This document shows, piece by piece, positions 34,929-43,248 of a DNA stretch of 64,000 nt (position 1 is its first letter; each line of letters opens with the position of its first letter). The stretch comes from Umezawaea tangerina (GTDB lineage: Bacteria; Actinomycetota; Actinomycetes; Mycobacteriales; Pseudonocardiaceae): positions 434,001 through 498,000 of the forward strand of contig NZ_PVTF01000001.1 of NCBI RefSeq assembly GCF_003002815.1. Reading direction: 5' to 3'. Below the pieces are notes generated by a model. The model worked only from the letters and a program-made list of their open reading frames with translations. It was not told the DNA's origin and ran no database searches. The position numbers and the translations under genes were made by a program.

Positions 34929-35162
34929 GATGGGCGAAGCCCGGCTCCGCGCATCCGGCGCGGAGCGCCTGGGGCCTTGTCCGCAGCGCAGCAAGGATGC
35001 CTTGTCCGACGGCGCAGCCGAGGATGCAGTGTCCGTCGCGGAGCGTCGGATGCCCTCTAAACCCACCTTTCCCCCACGCACCCCGCCGGGAAAGCCACCT
35101 CTATGCCCACTCCTGCTTGTCAAGACAGCTCCACCGTCTTGACAAGCAGGAGTGGGCATAGA
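34929..35162 (-). repeat. Hairpin-bearing intergenic repeat, copy B
   Basis: It has the same architecture as copy A on the opposite strand: a perfect 27-bp stem (35100-35126 and 35136-35162) with a 9-base loop, then about 170 bp of shared blocks ending in GGGCTTCGCCCA. The stem sequence differs from copy A at paired positions, that is by compensatory change, while TTGTCAAGAC next to the loop is kept. It fills the gap between convergent genes. Confidence 0.78.
35100..35162. terminator. 27-bp-stem hairpin of repeat copy B (bidirectional terminator)
   Basis: A perfect 27-bp stem with a 9-base loop lies 28 bp beyond the stop of the minus-strand clamp gene, and is suited to stop transcription from both sides. 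Confidence 0.8.
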
Positions 35163-35190
35163 ACACTCGGCGACCGGGGTGCCCCACCCC

Positions 35191-36294
35191 CTAAGCCACC
35201 GTCCTCAACGGCACCACCAAGTACGTCAACTCCACCCCGTCCCCCTCCACCCCAGACGTGAGCACGGTCGACCTCAACCCCTCCTGGATCCTCAGCTCCA
35301 CCCTCCTCCCGCTGAACGCCTTCAACGCGTCCGCCAGGTACCGGGCCTGGAACGACTTCGTCAGCCGGTTCCCGTCCACGGTCGCCTTCACCGACTCCTC
35401 GGACTCCCCGCTCTGCGGGTCGCTGCCCCGCACCCGCACCTCGCTGTCGTCCACCTGGATCGTCACCGACCCGTGCGGCCCCGAGTACGGCGTGGCCCGC
35501 CGCACCGCCCCGGCCAACGCGTCCGCGTCCACGAGAACCGTGCTGTCGATGACCGCCTCCAGGAGTTTCCGCACTCGATCGTCGGGAAAGGGCGCCGCGA
35601 GCAGAGCGGTGGAGACCGATCCACCGGCCCACGACAGCCCGAACAGGTCTTCGTCGGCGTGCACCGCCACCTGGTCCGCGGCGCCCGGCTGCCGGACCAC
35701 GTCGGCCAGCAACCCGGCCGGAACCAGCACGTCCAGCGGCCCCATCGGGTCCCATGGCAGGGTCGCGAAGGCCATCCGGTACCGGTCCGTGGCGATCAGC
35801 TCCAGCCGCTCGCCCGCCGCGTGGATCCGGATCCCGGTGAACACCGGCAGCGCGTCGTCCCGCGACGCGGCACCGGACACGGGCAGGACGGCGGCCGCCA
35901 GCACCCCCGCGGGCAACCGCCCCACCAGAGGCGGCAGCGCGGGAACCCCCGGATGCGCCCCGAGGTCCAGCAACGGCAACGCGAACCGCGCGTTCGAGGT
36001 CCGCACCGCCAGCCGCGACCCCTCCACGACCAGCCTGACCTGCGGATCCTCCAACGTGCGCAGCGTCTCCGCCAGCGGCTTCGCGGGCACCAGCACGGCC
36101 CCCTCGCCGTGCACGGTCGCCTTCCGGCTGAGCCGGACGGCCCGCTCCCGGTCGCTCCCCGACAGCTCCACCCCCGACGGCCCGGCCCGCAGCACGAGGC
36201 CCGCCAGCACCGGGTCGAGCACCCTCGTCGGGAGCAGCCGGGCGACCTCGGCGGCGGCCGAGGCGAGGTCCGAGGTGGTGGCGGTGAGGTCCAT
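35191..36294 (-). CDS. DnaN-like DNA polymerase III beta clamp paralogue
   Basis: A 367-residue protein with three clamp-type domains (VLAGLVLRAGPSGVELSGSD in domain I, VFTGIRIHAAGERLELIATD with the DRYRMA motif in domain II, and FSGRRVELRIQEG near the end of domain III). The C terminus is YLVVPLRTVA instead of the MPMR(L) that lines the partner pocket in canonical clamps. There is no dnaA, recF or gyrB nearby, so this is an accessory copy and not the replication dnaN, which is expected elsewhere. Role may be in repair or specialised replication. Confidence 0.82.
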   Translation of the reverse strand: MDLTATTSDLASAAAEVARLLPTRVLDPVLAGLVLRAGPSGVELSGSDRERAVRLSRKATVHGEGAVLVPAKPLAETLRTLEDPQVRLVVEGSRLAVRTSNARFALPLLDLGAHPGVPALPPLVGRLPAGVLAAAVLPVSGAASRDDALPVFTGIRIHAAGERLELIATDRYRMAFATLPWDPMGPLDVLVPAGLLADVVRQPGAADQVAVHADEDLFGLSWAGGSVSTALLAAPFPDDRVRKLLEAVIDSTVLVDADALAGAVRRATPYSGPHGSVTIQVDDSEVRVRGSDPQSGESEESVKATVDGNRLTKSFQARYLADALKAFSGRRVELRIQEGLRSTVLTSGVEGDGVELTYLVVPLRTVA

Positions 36295-36371
36295 GCGCCG
36301 AACCTAGCGACGGGGTCCGACAATTTCTGGTCGTGCGAGGTCAGCGGGGGTGCGGTTAGCGTAGGGGCGTG

Positions 36372-36998
36372 ATGAGCGAACCGGTGCCGATGCCCACCCT
36401 GCGCGGCAGGGTCCTGGGTGGCAAGCTCCGCGACCTGCGGGAGGCGACCGGGATGTCGGTCGAGGCCGTGGCGACGCGGTTGGACATCGTGGCCGCGCGG
36501 GTCCAGCGGCTGGAGGACGGGGTCACCCCGGTGTGGATGCCGGACCTGCACGCCTACTTCCACGCGCTGCGCATCGAGCGCAAGCTGCGGGACGTGCTGA
36601 TCGGCGAGGCGGTGCGCGCCCGCGACCTGTACCTGGAGTGCGACTGGGGCCCGGAGGCGGAGTCCGTGCTGACGCTGCTGGGCCGGACCGCGGAGCGGGT
36701 GGACGTGCTGAGCCCGCACGCCGTGCCGACCCTGCACGTCGACGACCTGACCCGGTGCACGGTCTTCACCAGCGAGGGCGCCATGCCGAGCCCGCCGCCG
36801 GGCATCACCGTGCGGCGGATCCCGTTCGCGAAGGGCGCCTACCCCGGCATCGGGCACCCGTGCACGCTGTTCCACATGGCCGAGGGGCCGTCGGTGGTCT
36901 ACCTCGAACACGTGCACGCGGCCACGTTCATCGAGGAACCCGACGAGGTCATGGCCGCGCGCAGCGTGTTCGAACGCCTGGACGTCTTCCTGGACTAG
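36372..36998 (+). CDS. XRE-family regulator, shortened Scr1/DUF5753 type
   Basis: A 208-residue protein with an N-terminal helix-turn-helix (LRDLREATGMSVEAVATRLD) and a C-terminal stretch (ITVRRIPFAKGAYPGIGHPC, then PSVVYLEHVHAATFIEEPDE) matching the end of DUF5753. These proteins are abundant actinobacterial regulators, usually about 280 residues. Here the central part of DUF5753 is missing, so this may be a natural short form. No DUF397 partner gene is adjacent. GTG 36369 or ATG 36372 is the start. Divergent from the clamp gene. Confidence 0.8.
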   Translation: MSEPVPMPTLRGRVLGGKLRDLREATGMSVEAVATRLDIVAARVQRLEDGVTPVWMPDLHAYFHALRIERKLRDVLIGEAVRARDLYLECDWGPEAESVLTLLGRTAERVDVLSPHAVPTLHVDDLTRCTVFTSEGAMPSPPPGITVRRIPFAKGAYPGIGHPCTLFHMAEGPSVVYLEHVHAATFIEEPDEVMAARSVFERLDVFLD

Positions 36999-37023
36999 CG
37001 ACTGGCGACTGGCGACCGTGCGA

Positions 37024-38277
37024 CTAGCGCGAGGCGAGGTCCATCTCCTCGCGCCGCACCGCGGGCACCTCGGCGGGCACACCCGCGGCGACCGTGCCGC
37101 GGAACAGCCACACCAGCGCGGCGACGAACAGCCCCGACCCGCCCGCGGCGAGGAACGCCACCGGGGTGCCGACGTGCTCGACGAGGTAGCCGCTGATCGA
37201 CTGGCCGATGGCGAGACCGACGGTCACCGCGGTCACGACCCAGCCGAACGCCTCCGTGGCCGTCCCCTTCGGCGCGACCTGCTCGATCGCGGCCGAGTGC
37301 GTGGTGGCCTGCGGCGTCACCATCGTGCCGACCACCAGCATCGCGGCGCCGAGCCAGAACAGCGACGTCGGGACGGCCAGCAGCAGCGACAGCGCGCCGA
37401 ACCCGCCGAGCAGCGCGGGCAGCCGCAGGTGCATCGACTTCGGGAACGGCCGCATCGCGTACAGCACGCCGAACACCACCGAGCTGATCGACCACGCGCT
37501 GAGCAGCAGTCCGCCGAGGCTGACGTGACCGGCGTTCGCCGCTGCCGCGGGCACCGCGACCTCGATGAACCCGATCGTCACGCCGAAGCCGAGCGCCGCC
37601 AGCGCGACGGTCCGCATGCCGGGGCTGGCCAGCGCGCCGAGCAGCTTGCGGCCGGTGACCGCGGCGGGCCGGACGCCGCGCACGGTGGGGTTGAGCGCGA
37701 ACCAGGTGCCGCCGACGACCATGCAGACCGCGCCGACGACCACACCGGTGCCCGCCCACGGGGCGGCGACCAGGATCCCGGACAGGCCGGGGCCGAGGAT
37801 GAAGAACACCTCCATGCTGATCGCCTCGTAGGCGTAGCCCGCAAGGCGGGTCGAGCCCGGCGGCACCATCCGGCTCCACAGCGCCCGCGACGCCGAGCCG
37901 ACCATGGGCTCGGTGAACCCGACGCCGAAGGCGAGCGGCAGCAGCACGGCGACCGGTGCGTGCGCCTCGACGGCCGTGATCGACACCGCCACGAACACGG
38001 CGAACAGCGCGATCACGGCCAGCAGCGGACGGGTGGGGCCGAAGCGGTCCATCAGCCTGCCTTGCACGACCGCGCCCACTGCGACCCCGACCAGCGACCC
38101 CGCCGACACCAGCCCCGCGATCGCGAACGACCCGGTCGTGCGCTGCACGTAGAGCAGCAGCGACAGCCCGACCATGGCGATCGGGAGGCGGGCGAGCACG
38201 GCCGCGATGACGGGGCCGCGCATTCCGGGGGTGGTCAGGGCAGCGCGGTAGTCGGCGAGACGGGCGGAGTGGGACAT
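37024..38277 (-). CDS. MFS transporter
   Basis: A 417-residue major facilitator with about twelve hydrophobic segments and a motif A-like VQGRLMDRFGPTRPLL in loop 2-3. Substrate unknown; export of a small molecule is the default guess. ATG 38277 (MSHSARLADYRAALTTPGMR) is the family-like start; the longer frame runs through the operator. The long palindrome directly upstream points to repression by a local or TetR-like regulator. Confidence 0.83.
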   Translation of the reverse strand: MSHSARLADYRAALTTPGMRGPVIAAVLARLPIAMVGLSLLLYVQRTTGSFAIAGLVSAGSLVGVAVGAVVQGRLMDRFGPTRPLLAVIALFAVFVAVSITAVEAHAPVAVLLPLAFGVGFTEPMVGSASRALWSRMVPPGSTRLAGYAYEAISMEVFFILGPGLSGILVAAPWAGTGVVVGAVCMVVGGTWFALNPTVRGVRPAAVTGRKLLGALASPGMRTVALAALGFGVTIGFIEVAVPAAAANAGHVSLGGLLLSAWSISSVVFGVLYAMRPFPKSMHLRLPALLGGFGALSLLLAVPTSLFWLGAAMLVVGTMVTPQATTHSAAIEQVAPKGTATEAFGWVVTAVTVGLAIGQSISGYLVEHVGTPVAFLAAGGSGLFVAALVWLFRGTVAAGVPAEVPAVRREEMDLASR

Positions 38278-38306
38278 GCGTACCAGTGTGCCGCACTGTG
38301 GTACGC
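38278..38306. promoter_or_regulatory. Long palindromic operator abutting the MFS start codon
   Basis: GCGTACC (38278-38284) and GGTACGC (38300-38306) pair, with further AGTG/CACT pairing inside and a 2-base offset. The 29-bp near-palindrome touches the start codon, so a bound repressor would block transcription or translation. Confidence 0.55.
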
Positions 38307-38711
38307 CCGTGCCAGTTATTTGCCGGTGCGGTTGGTCACCGGTTGAGACGCCCGTTGCGATTCGGTCACAACAATGGGATGTCCGGGTGAAAGTTGGCAA
38401 CAAAACGGCTGAACAGGACGTCTTTCAGGGTGACGGGTCTTGAAAGACCGGGGAGTCGCCGTGCGATCGTTGACCCGCGGGTCACGTGAACCGGAACCCG
38501 CCGGTCGGCGAAGGTCCACGCAGGTGGTTTCGACGCGGACCGGGCTGGGTAACCACACCCACCAGGTCTTCGGACCTCCTGCCGGCGATGAGGGTCGGGG
38601 CCTGCACGCCGGGCAGGAGAAGCGCGGTTCGTCGGGGGATGGATCGCGCAGCAGAAAGGGACCGGTGCGCCGCGTCGGGGGCGGCGCCCGGTCCCTTTGT
38701 GTTGTCCTGCG
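38307..38711. other. Intergenic region between the MFS and crp genes
   Basis: These 405 bases lie between two minus-strand genes. They contain a GTGC-N6-TCAC near-CRP site (38326-38339), a GGTCTT/AAGACC hairpin (38436-38449) and, at its right end, a terminator. An open frame at 38440-38715 reads through the terminator and starts with TTG; I do not consider it a gene. A small RNA ending at 38698 is possible. Confidence 0.4.
38655..38698 (-). terminator. Intrinsic terminator after crp
   Basis: AAAGGGACCGG (38655-38665) and its complement (38688-38698) continue as GCGCCGC/GCGGCGC with one bulged base. This gives an 18-bp stem with A/T ends on both sides. It begins 14 bp beyond the crp stop. Confidence 0.8.
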
Positions 38712-39386
38712 CTAGCGGGCCCGGCGAGCCAGTCGCTCGGGGTCCAGGATCAGCACGCTCTTGCCCTCCAGCCGCAGCCAGCCGCGGTGGGCGAAGTCGG
38801 CCAGCGCCTTGTTCACGGTCTCCCGCGAGGCGCCGACGAACTGGGCGATCTCCTCCTGCGTCAGGTCGTGCGTGACCCTGAGCAGGCCCGCCTCCTGGCT
38901 GCCGAAGCGCTGCGCGAGCTGCAGCAGTGCCTTCGCGACTCGACCGGGCACGTCGGTGAAGATCAGGTCGGCCAGCATGGAGTTCGTCCGGCGCAGCCTC
39001 CGGGCCAGTGCCCTGAGCAGCTGCTCCGCGATCTCCGGCCGGTTCGTGATCCACGTCCGCAGCGCGGGCCGGTCCATGCTCACCGCACGGACCTCGGTCA
39101 CCGTGGTGGCCGTGGACGTGCGCGGGCCGGGATCGAAGATCGACAGCTCGCCGAACATGTCCGACGGTCCGAAGATCCCGAGCAGGTTCTCGCGACCGTC
39201 CGGGGACTTCCGGCCGATCTTCACCTTGCCCGACTGGATGATGTACAGCCGGTCGCCCGGTTCACCTTCCGCGAAGATCACGTGGCCACGCGGGAATTCA
39301 ACGGACTCCAGCGTCTGCGCCAGTGCCTCCGCTGCAGCCGGTTCAACCCCCTGGAAAATGCCCGCGCGGGCAAGGGTCTCGTCCAC
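38712..39386 (-). CDS. crp: CRP/FNR-family cAMP receptor protein
   Basis: A 224-residue global regulator close to mycobacterial Crp (Rv3676). The cyclic-nucleotide domain has the phosphate-binding cassette [14 protein letters not shown] with Glu80, Arg89 and Thr90, as in the cAMP-binding protein. The long C helix ends in ARRLRRTN. The C-terminal winged helix has [20 protein letters not shown] (recognition helix GASRETVNK), which predicts GTGA-N6-TCAC targets. GTG 39386 with an AGGAGGGG ribosome site is the start. nth and its operon lie upstream, divergently. Confidence 0.96.
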   Translation of the reverse strand: MDETLARAGIFQGVEPAAAEALAQTLESVEFPRGHVIFAEGEPGDRLYIIQSGKVKIGRKSPDGRENLLGIFGPSDMFGELSIFDPGPRTSTATTVTEVRAVSMDRPALRTWITNRPEIAEQLLRALARRLRRTNSMLADLIFTDVPGRVAKALLQLAQRFGSQEAGLLRVTHDLTQEEIAQFVGASRETVNKALADFAHRGWLRLEGKSVLILDPERLARRAR

Positions 39387-39608
39387 CTCGTCCCCTCCTG
39401 TCGAGACACGACGGCATGGTCGAGCGCCCTCCACCTTTTGGCGGAACAAGCGCCGTGCCGTCGATCACTGGGTGCAGTCTAAGGCTTGAGCCGTGGATCG
39501 CCTTCCGGCTCGCCGTCCCAAGTGGAGACAGCTCACCCCGGTCGAACCCCAGACAGCCCGGAAAGGCCCACGAAGGGTTTCTCCGTGGACCTGGTCGGTG
39601 CGGGCCTG

Positions 39609-39860
39609 CTAGCGGCGGGTGCGCCGCTGACGCAGGTTCCTGGCACGACCGCCGAGCCGCCGCAGCCGGAACAGCTCCAGCGCGCGGCCGATGCCGTGCC
39701 CGTAGAGCGCGCGGACCTCGTCCGGACGCGCCTGCTCCAAGAACTCCTCGACCTCGTCCTCCTGCACGGCCACGTGCCGCAGACGAGCTTCCACGCGCTC
39801 CATGAAGAGCGCGAAGAACATGATGACGATCGGAACGGCGATGACGAACCAGGCAGTCAT
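39609..39860 (-). CDS. Small single-TM protein upstream of crp (Rv3675-position)
   Basis: An 83-residue protein with an N-terminal hydrophobic segment (TAWFVIAVPIVIMFFALFM) and a charged helical cytoplasmic tail (QEDEVEEFLEQARPDEVRAL, ending in many Arg). ATG 39860 is the start. M. tuberculosis has a small membrane protein gene at this position. Function unknown. A 222-bp promoter region for crp follows. Confidence 0.65.
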   Translation of the reverse strand: MTAWFVIAVPIVIMFFALFMERVEARLRHVAVQEDEVEEFLEQARPDEVRALYGHGIGRALELFRLRRLGGRARNLRQRRTRR

Positions 39861-39967
39861 GATGGCTCCGATCCTTGCGCATCGTAATTTCGGTCGCTCA
39901 AGAGGGGGTCCCTCCAGCGTGTCGAGCCTCTGACGTACCAGGACGCGCACGCCCGTACATTGGTTCC

Positions 39968-40750
39968 GTGCCCCCCGCGACGTTTCGCCAAACACCCGCG
40001 GCCAAGCCGGAGACCAGACTGGGTCTCGTCCGCCGGGCCCGCCGGATGGTCCGAGTGCTCGCCGAAGGCTATCCGGACGCCCATTGCGAGCTGGACTTCG
40101 ACACACCGCTGGAGCTGCTCGTCGCCGTCGTGCTGTCCGCGCAGAGCACGGACAAGGGCGTCAACAGGGTCACCCCGGCCCTGTTCAAGCGCTACCGGAC
40201 CGCCGAGGACTACGCGTCCGCCGACCGCGCCGAGCTCGAGGAGCTGATCCGCCCGACCGGCTTCTACCGGAGCAAGGCGACCTCCCTGCTGGGCCTGGGC
40301 GCCGCACTGGTCGAGCGCTACGGCGGCGAGGTGCCCGGCAGGCTGGTCGACCTGGTCACGCTGCCGGGCGTGGGCCGCAAGACCGCGAACGTGGTGCTCG
40401 GCGACGCCTTCGGCGTGCCGGGGATCACCGTGGACACGCACTTCGGCCGCCTGGTCCGCCGCTGGGGCTGGACGACCGAGGAGGACCCGGTCAAGGTCGA
40501 GCACGCGATCGGCGCGCTGATCGAGCGCAAGGACTGGACGATCCTCAACCACCGGGTGATCTTCCACGGCCGCCGCGTCTGCCACGCCCGCAAGCCCGCC
40601 TGCGGCGCCTGCCTGCTCGCCCCGCAGTGCCCCTCCTACGGCGTCGGCGAGACCGACCCCGTGGCGGCCGCGAAGCTGGTCAAGGGCGACGAGGCGCCGC
40701 ACCTGCTGGAGCTGGCCGAGCGCGTCCGGGCGGGGGAGAAGCTCGGGTGA
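39968..40750 (+). CDS. nth: Endonuclease III
   Basis: A 260-residue bifunctional DNA glycosylase/AP lyase for oxidised pyrimidines. The helix-hairpin-helix [16 protein letters not shown] carries the catalytic lysine (Lys138), and VDTHFGR has the catalytic aspartate (Asp156). A [4Fe-4S] cluster motif C-x6-C-x2-C-x5-C is formed by Cys205, 212, 215 and 221. GTG 39968 starts the protein with a short extension. It overlaps the next gene by 4 bp. Confidence 0.95.
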   Translation: MPPATFRQTPAAKPETRLGLVRRARRMVRVLAEGYPDAHCELDFDTPLELLVAVVLSAQSTDKGVNRVTPALFKRYRTAEDYASADRAELEELIRPTGFYRSKATSLLGLGAALVERYGGEVPGRLVDLVTLPGVGRKTANVVLGDAFGVPGITVDTHFGRLVRRWGWTTEEDPVKVEHAIGALIERKDWTILNHRVIFHGRRVCHARKPACGACLLAPQCPSYGVGETDPVAAAKLVKGDEAPHLLELAERVRAGEKLG

Positions 40751-41343
40751 GGCCCGCGACGAGGTGGGCGCTGGTCGTGCTGGTGCTCGTGGTGGCGGGC
40801 GTGGTCGCTATCTGGCCGCGTCCGGACGGCTCGCCGCAGGGCGAGCCCGCCAGGGCGGCCAGGCCCAGCCAGGACCTCGGCGCCTCCCGCGACCTCGCCG
40901 CGCTGCGCCCGTGCCCGCGGGCGGGCACCGAGGGCCCGCAACCCCTTCGGGGGATCGTGGCAACCTGCCTGGGGGATGGCGCGTCCATAGACGCCGCCAC
41001 CACCGTCGGAGGCGGCCCGGCGCTCATCAACTTCTGGGCGACCTGGTGTCAACCGTGCCAGGAGGAGCTCAGGGTGCTCGACGGCTACTCCCAGCAGCCC
41101 GGCGCGGTCCCCGTGGTGGCCGTGCAGGTGCAGAGCGGGGAGTCCGACGGCCTGGAGCTGCTCGCCAGGCTGGGCGTCCACCTGCCGTCGCTGCACGACG
41201 AGCAGGACGCGCTCCGCAAGGTGCTCAAAGCCCCTCCGACGCTGCCCGCGAGCTTCGTGGTCAAGGCGGGTGGTCCAGTGATCCAGGTAACATCCCCGCT
41301 CGTCTTCTCGTCCCCGGAACAGGTCCGCGAGGTCGTCGGATGA
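40747..41343 (+). CDS. Membrane-anchored TlpA-like thioredoxin (Rv3673c-like)
   Basis: A 198-residue protein with an N-terminal TM anchor ([17 protein letters not shown]), a Pro/Ala-rich linker, and a thioredoxin fold with the redox motif [10 protein letters not shown] (Cys101, Cys104). A cis-proline is in TLPASFVV. It also has two extra cysteines (CPRAG and VATCLG). It should reduce or isomerise disulfides in envelope proteins, perhaps MarP next door, which needs one. GTG overlaps the nth stop (GTGA). Confidence 0.88.
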   Translation: MRPATRWALVVLVLVVAGVVAIWPRPDGSPQGEPARAARPSQDLGASRDLAALRPCPRAGTEGPQPLRGIVATCLGDGASIDAATTVGGGPALINFWATWCQPCQEELRVLDGYSQQPGAVPVVAVQVQSGESDGLELLARLGVHLPSLHDEQDALRKVLKAPPTLPASFVVKAGGPVIQVTSPLVFSSPEQVREVVG

Positions 41344-42002
41344 CCGCGCTGAGCGACCCGGCCGACGTGCCGGAGTGGATGGCCACCCTGGTGAAGGCGG
41401 CCTCCACGATCGACGCCTCCACGTTCTCCGGGGTGAACGTCCCGATGACCGGGAAGACGCGGTCGGCGGCCGTGCTCATCCTCCTCGGCGAGGGCCAGGA
41501 CGGCCCTGACGTGCTGCTGCTCCGCCGCGCGGACACCCTCGGCTCGCACCCCGGCCAGGTCGCCTTCCCCGGCGGCGCGGCCGACCCGACCGACGGCGGA
41601 CCGGTCGACACGGCCCTGCGTGAGGCCCGCGAGGAGACCGGTGTGCTGCCCGAGGGGGTGCGCCCCGTCGTGGTGCTCCCGGTGCTGCACGTACCGGTGT
41701 CCCGTTTCCTCGTCACGCCCGTGCTGGCACATTGGCATGAACCATGTCCGGTGGAGCCCGTAGACCTTGCTGAGACCGCGGCGGTGGCCAGGGTGCCGAT
41801 CGCGCACCTCGCGGACCCGGCCAACCGGTTCCGCGTGAGCCACCCCTCGGGCTACGTCGGGCCCGCGTTCTCCGCACCGGGCATGTTGGTGTGGGGCTTC
41901 ACCGCGGGACTGCTGAACGGGCTCATCGCACTGGGCGGCTGGGAACGCCCGTGGGACGGGACCGACGTCCGGGACCTTGATCTAGCGCTGCGCGCTACGT
42001 AG
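41340..42002 (+). CDS. NUDIX hydrolase, CoA pyrophosphatase (NudL/Rv3672c-like)
   Basis: A 220-residue enzyme with SHPGQVAFPGGAADP and the Nudix box REAREETGV (94-102). The upstream LLLRRADTLGSHPGQVAFPG is the UPF0035 extension typical of CoA pyrophosphatases (quoted by its core LGSHPGQVAFPG). It should cleave CoA to 4'-phosphopantetheine and 3',5'-ADP. It overlaps the TlpA gene by 4 bp and precedes marP by 22 bp in one operon. Confidence 0.88.
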   Translation: MTALSDPADVPEWMATLVKAASTIDASTFSGVNVPMTGKTRSAAVLILLGEGQDGPDVLLLRRADTLGSHPGQVAFPGGAADPTDGGPVDTALREAREETGVLPEGVRPVVVLPVLHVPVSRFLVTPVLAHWHEPCPVEPVDLAETAAVARVPIAHLADPANRFRVSHPSGYVGPAFSAPGMLVWGFTAGLLNGLIALGGWERPWDGTDVRDLDLALRAT

Positions 42003-42024
42003 AAGCTTGTCGGAGGGTGTGGGC

Positions 42025-43212
42025 GTGAACTGGGTCGACCTGCTGGTGCTGGCGCTCGCCGTGTTCGCGGCGGTGTCCGGTGCCCGGCAGGGCATGGTCA
42101 TCGCCCTGCCCGCCTTCCTCGGTGTCCTCGTCGGACTGGTGCTCGGCACCCAGCTCGCGCCGCTTGTGGTGGCGCAGTTCGACAACGTGGTGACCAAGGT
42201 GGTCTTCGCGGTCGGCATCGTGATCCTGCTGGTCGCGCTGGGTGAGACGCTCGGCGTCTACATCGGCCGGATGATCAAGCCCAAGATCAACGCCACCCCG
42301 CTGCGGGGCATCGACAACATGCTCGGCGCGCTGGTCCAGGGCGCCGTGGTGTTCGTCGTGGCGTGGATGATCGCGCTGCCGCTGACCTCGGTGGCGGGCC
42401 TGCCGTCGCTGGCCAAGGCGCTCAACCAGTCGCTGCTGCTCAAGACGGTCGACGAGGCCATGCCGCCCGCCGCCCGGCAGCTGTCGGACGACCTGCAGAA
42501 GCTGTTCGACGTGTCCGGCTTCCCGGCCGCGATGGACCCGTTCAACCGCACGCCCCTCAAGGACGTCGGCCCGCCCAACCCGGAGCTCGCCGCCAACCCG
42601 ATCGTGCAGAAGCTGCGGCCCAGCGTGCTCAAGGTCCGCGGCCGGGCGCCGTCGTGCTCGCGGGCGCTGGAGGGCACGGGGTTCGTGGTCGCGCCGGAGC
42701 GGGTGATGACGAACGCGCACGTCGTGGCGGGCACCAGCGAGGTGACCGTCGAGGTCGGCCGCGGCCAGTTCGACGCCACCGTGGTGCTCTACGACGCCCA
42801 GACCGACATCGCGATCCTCGCGGTCCCGGACCTGGAGGCCACGCCGCTGCAGTTCCACACCGACGAGATCCCGCAGGGCCAGGACGGGATCGTGCTGGGC
42901 TACCCGCTGGACGGGCCGTACACGGCGTCCGAGGCGCGGGTCCGCGAGCGCATCCCGATGCTGCGCGGCCCGGACATCTACGACGCCCAGACGGTCACCC
43001 GCGACGTCTACACCGTCCGGGCGAAGGTCCGCAGCGGCAACTCCGGCGGCCCGCTGGTCGACCCGCAGGGACGCGTGATGGGCGTGGTGTTCGGCGCTGC
43101 CGTGGACGACCAGGAGACCGGTTTCGTGCTGACCGCCCAAGAGGTGCAGGCCGAGGTGGAGAAGGCGCCGACCCTGGTCCGCAAGGAATCCACGCAGAGC
43201 TGCGCCAGCTAG
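42025..43212 (+). CDS. marP: Periplasmic serine protease MarP (acid resistance)
   Basis: A 395-residue protein. Four N-terminal TM segments (CvpA/colicin-V-production-like, residues 1-125) precede a trypsin-like periplasmic protease domain with the triad His232 (TNAHVVAG), Asp261 (TDIAIL) and Ser340 (SGNSGGPL). Cys211 and the penultimate-region Cys393 correspond to the disulfide that stabilises M. tuberculosis MarP (Rv3671c), which is needed for acid and oxidative-stress survival. GTG 42025 with GGAGG at 42011-42015 is preferred over TTG 42007. Confidence 0.94.
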   Translation: MNWVDLLVLALAVFAAVSGARQGMVIALPAFLGVLVGLVLGTQLAPLVVAQFDNVVTKVVFAVGIVILLVALGETLGVYIGRMIKPKINATPLRGIDNMLGALVQGAVVFVVAWMIALPLTSVAGLPSLAKALNQSLLLKTVDEAMPPAARQLSDDLQKLFDVSGFPAAMDPFNRTPLKDVGPPNPELAANPIVQKLRPSVLKVRGRAPSCSRALEGTGFVVAPERVMTNAHVVAGTSEVTVEVGRGQFDATVVLYDAQTDIAILAVPDLEATPLQFHTDEIPQGQDGIVLGYPLDGPYTASEARVRERIPMLRGPDIYDAQTVTRDVYTVRAKVRSGNSGGPLVDPQGRVMGVVFGAAVDDQETGFVLTAQEVQAEVEKAPTLVRKESTQSCAS

Positions 43213-43248
43213 GGGTGTGTCGGACTGCTCCGGCGCGGTCTCGCGAGG

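Noticed and set aside
38430-38660. Riboswitch upstream or downstream of crp
   Set aside because: I looked for the conserved cores of FMN, cobalamin, TPP, glycine and ydaO types and did not recognise any. The region has only local hairpins.
38440-38715. Open frame of 91 codons between the MFS and crp genes
   Set aside because: It begins at a TTG inside a hairpin, runs through the strong crp terminator, and its Arg/Gly-rich translation has no domain.
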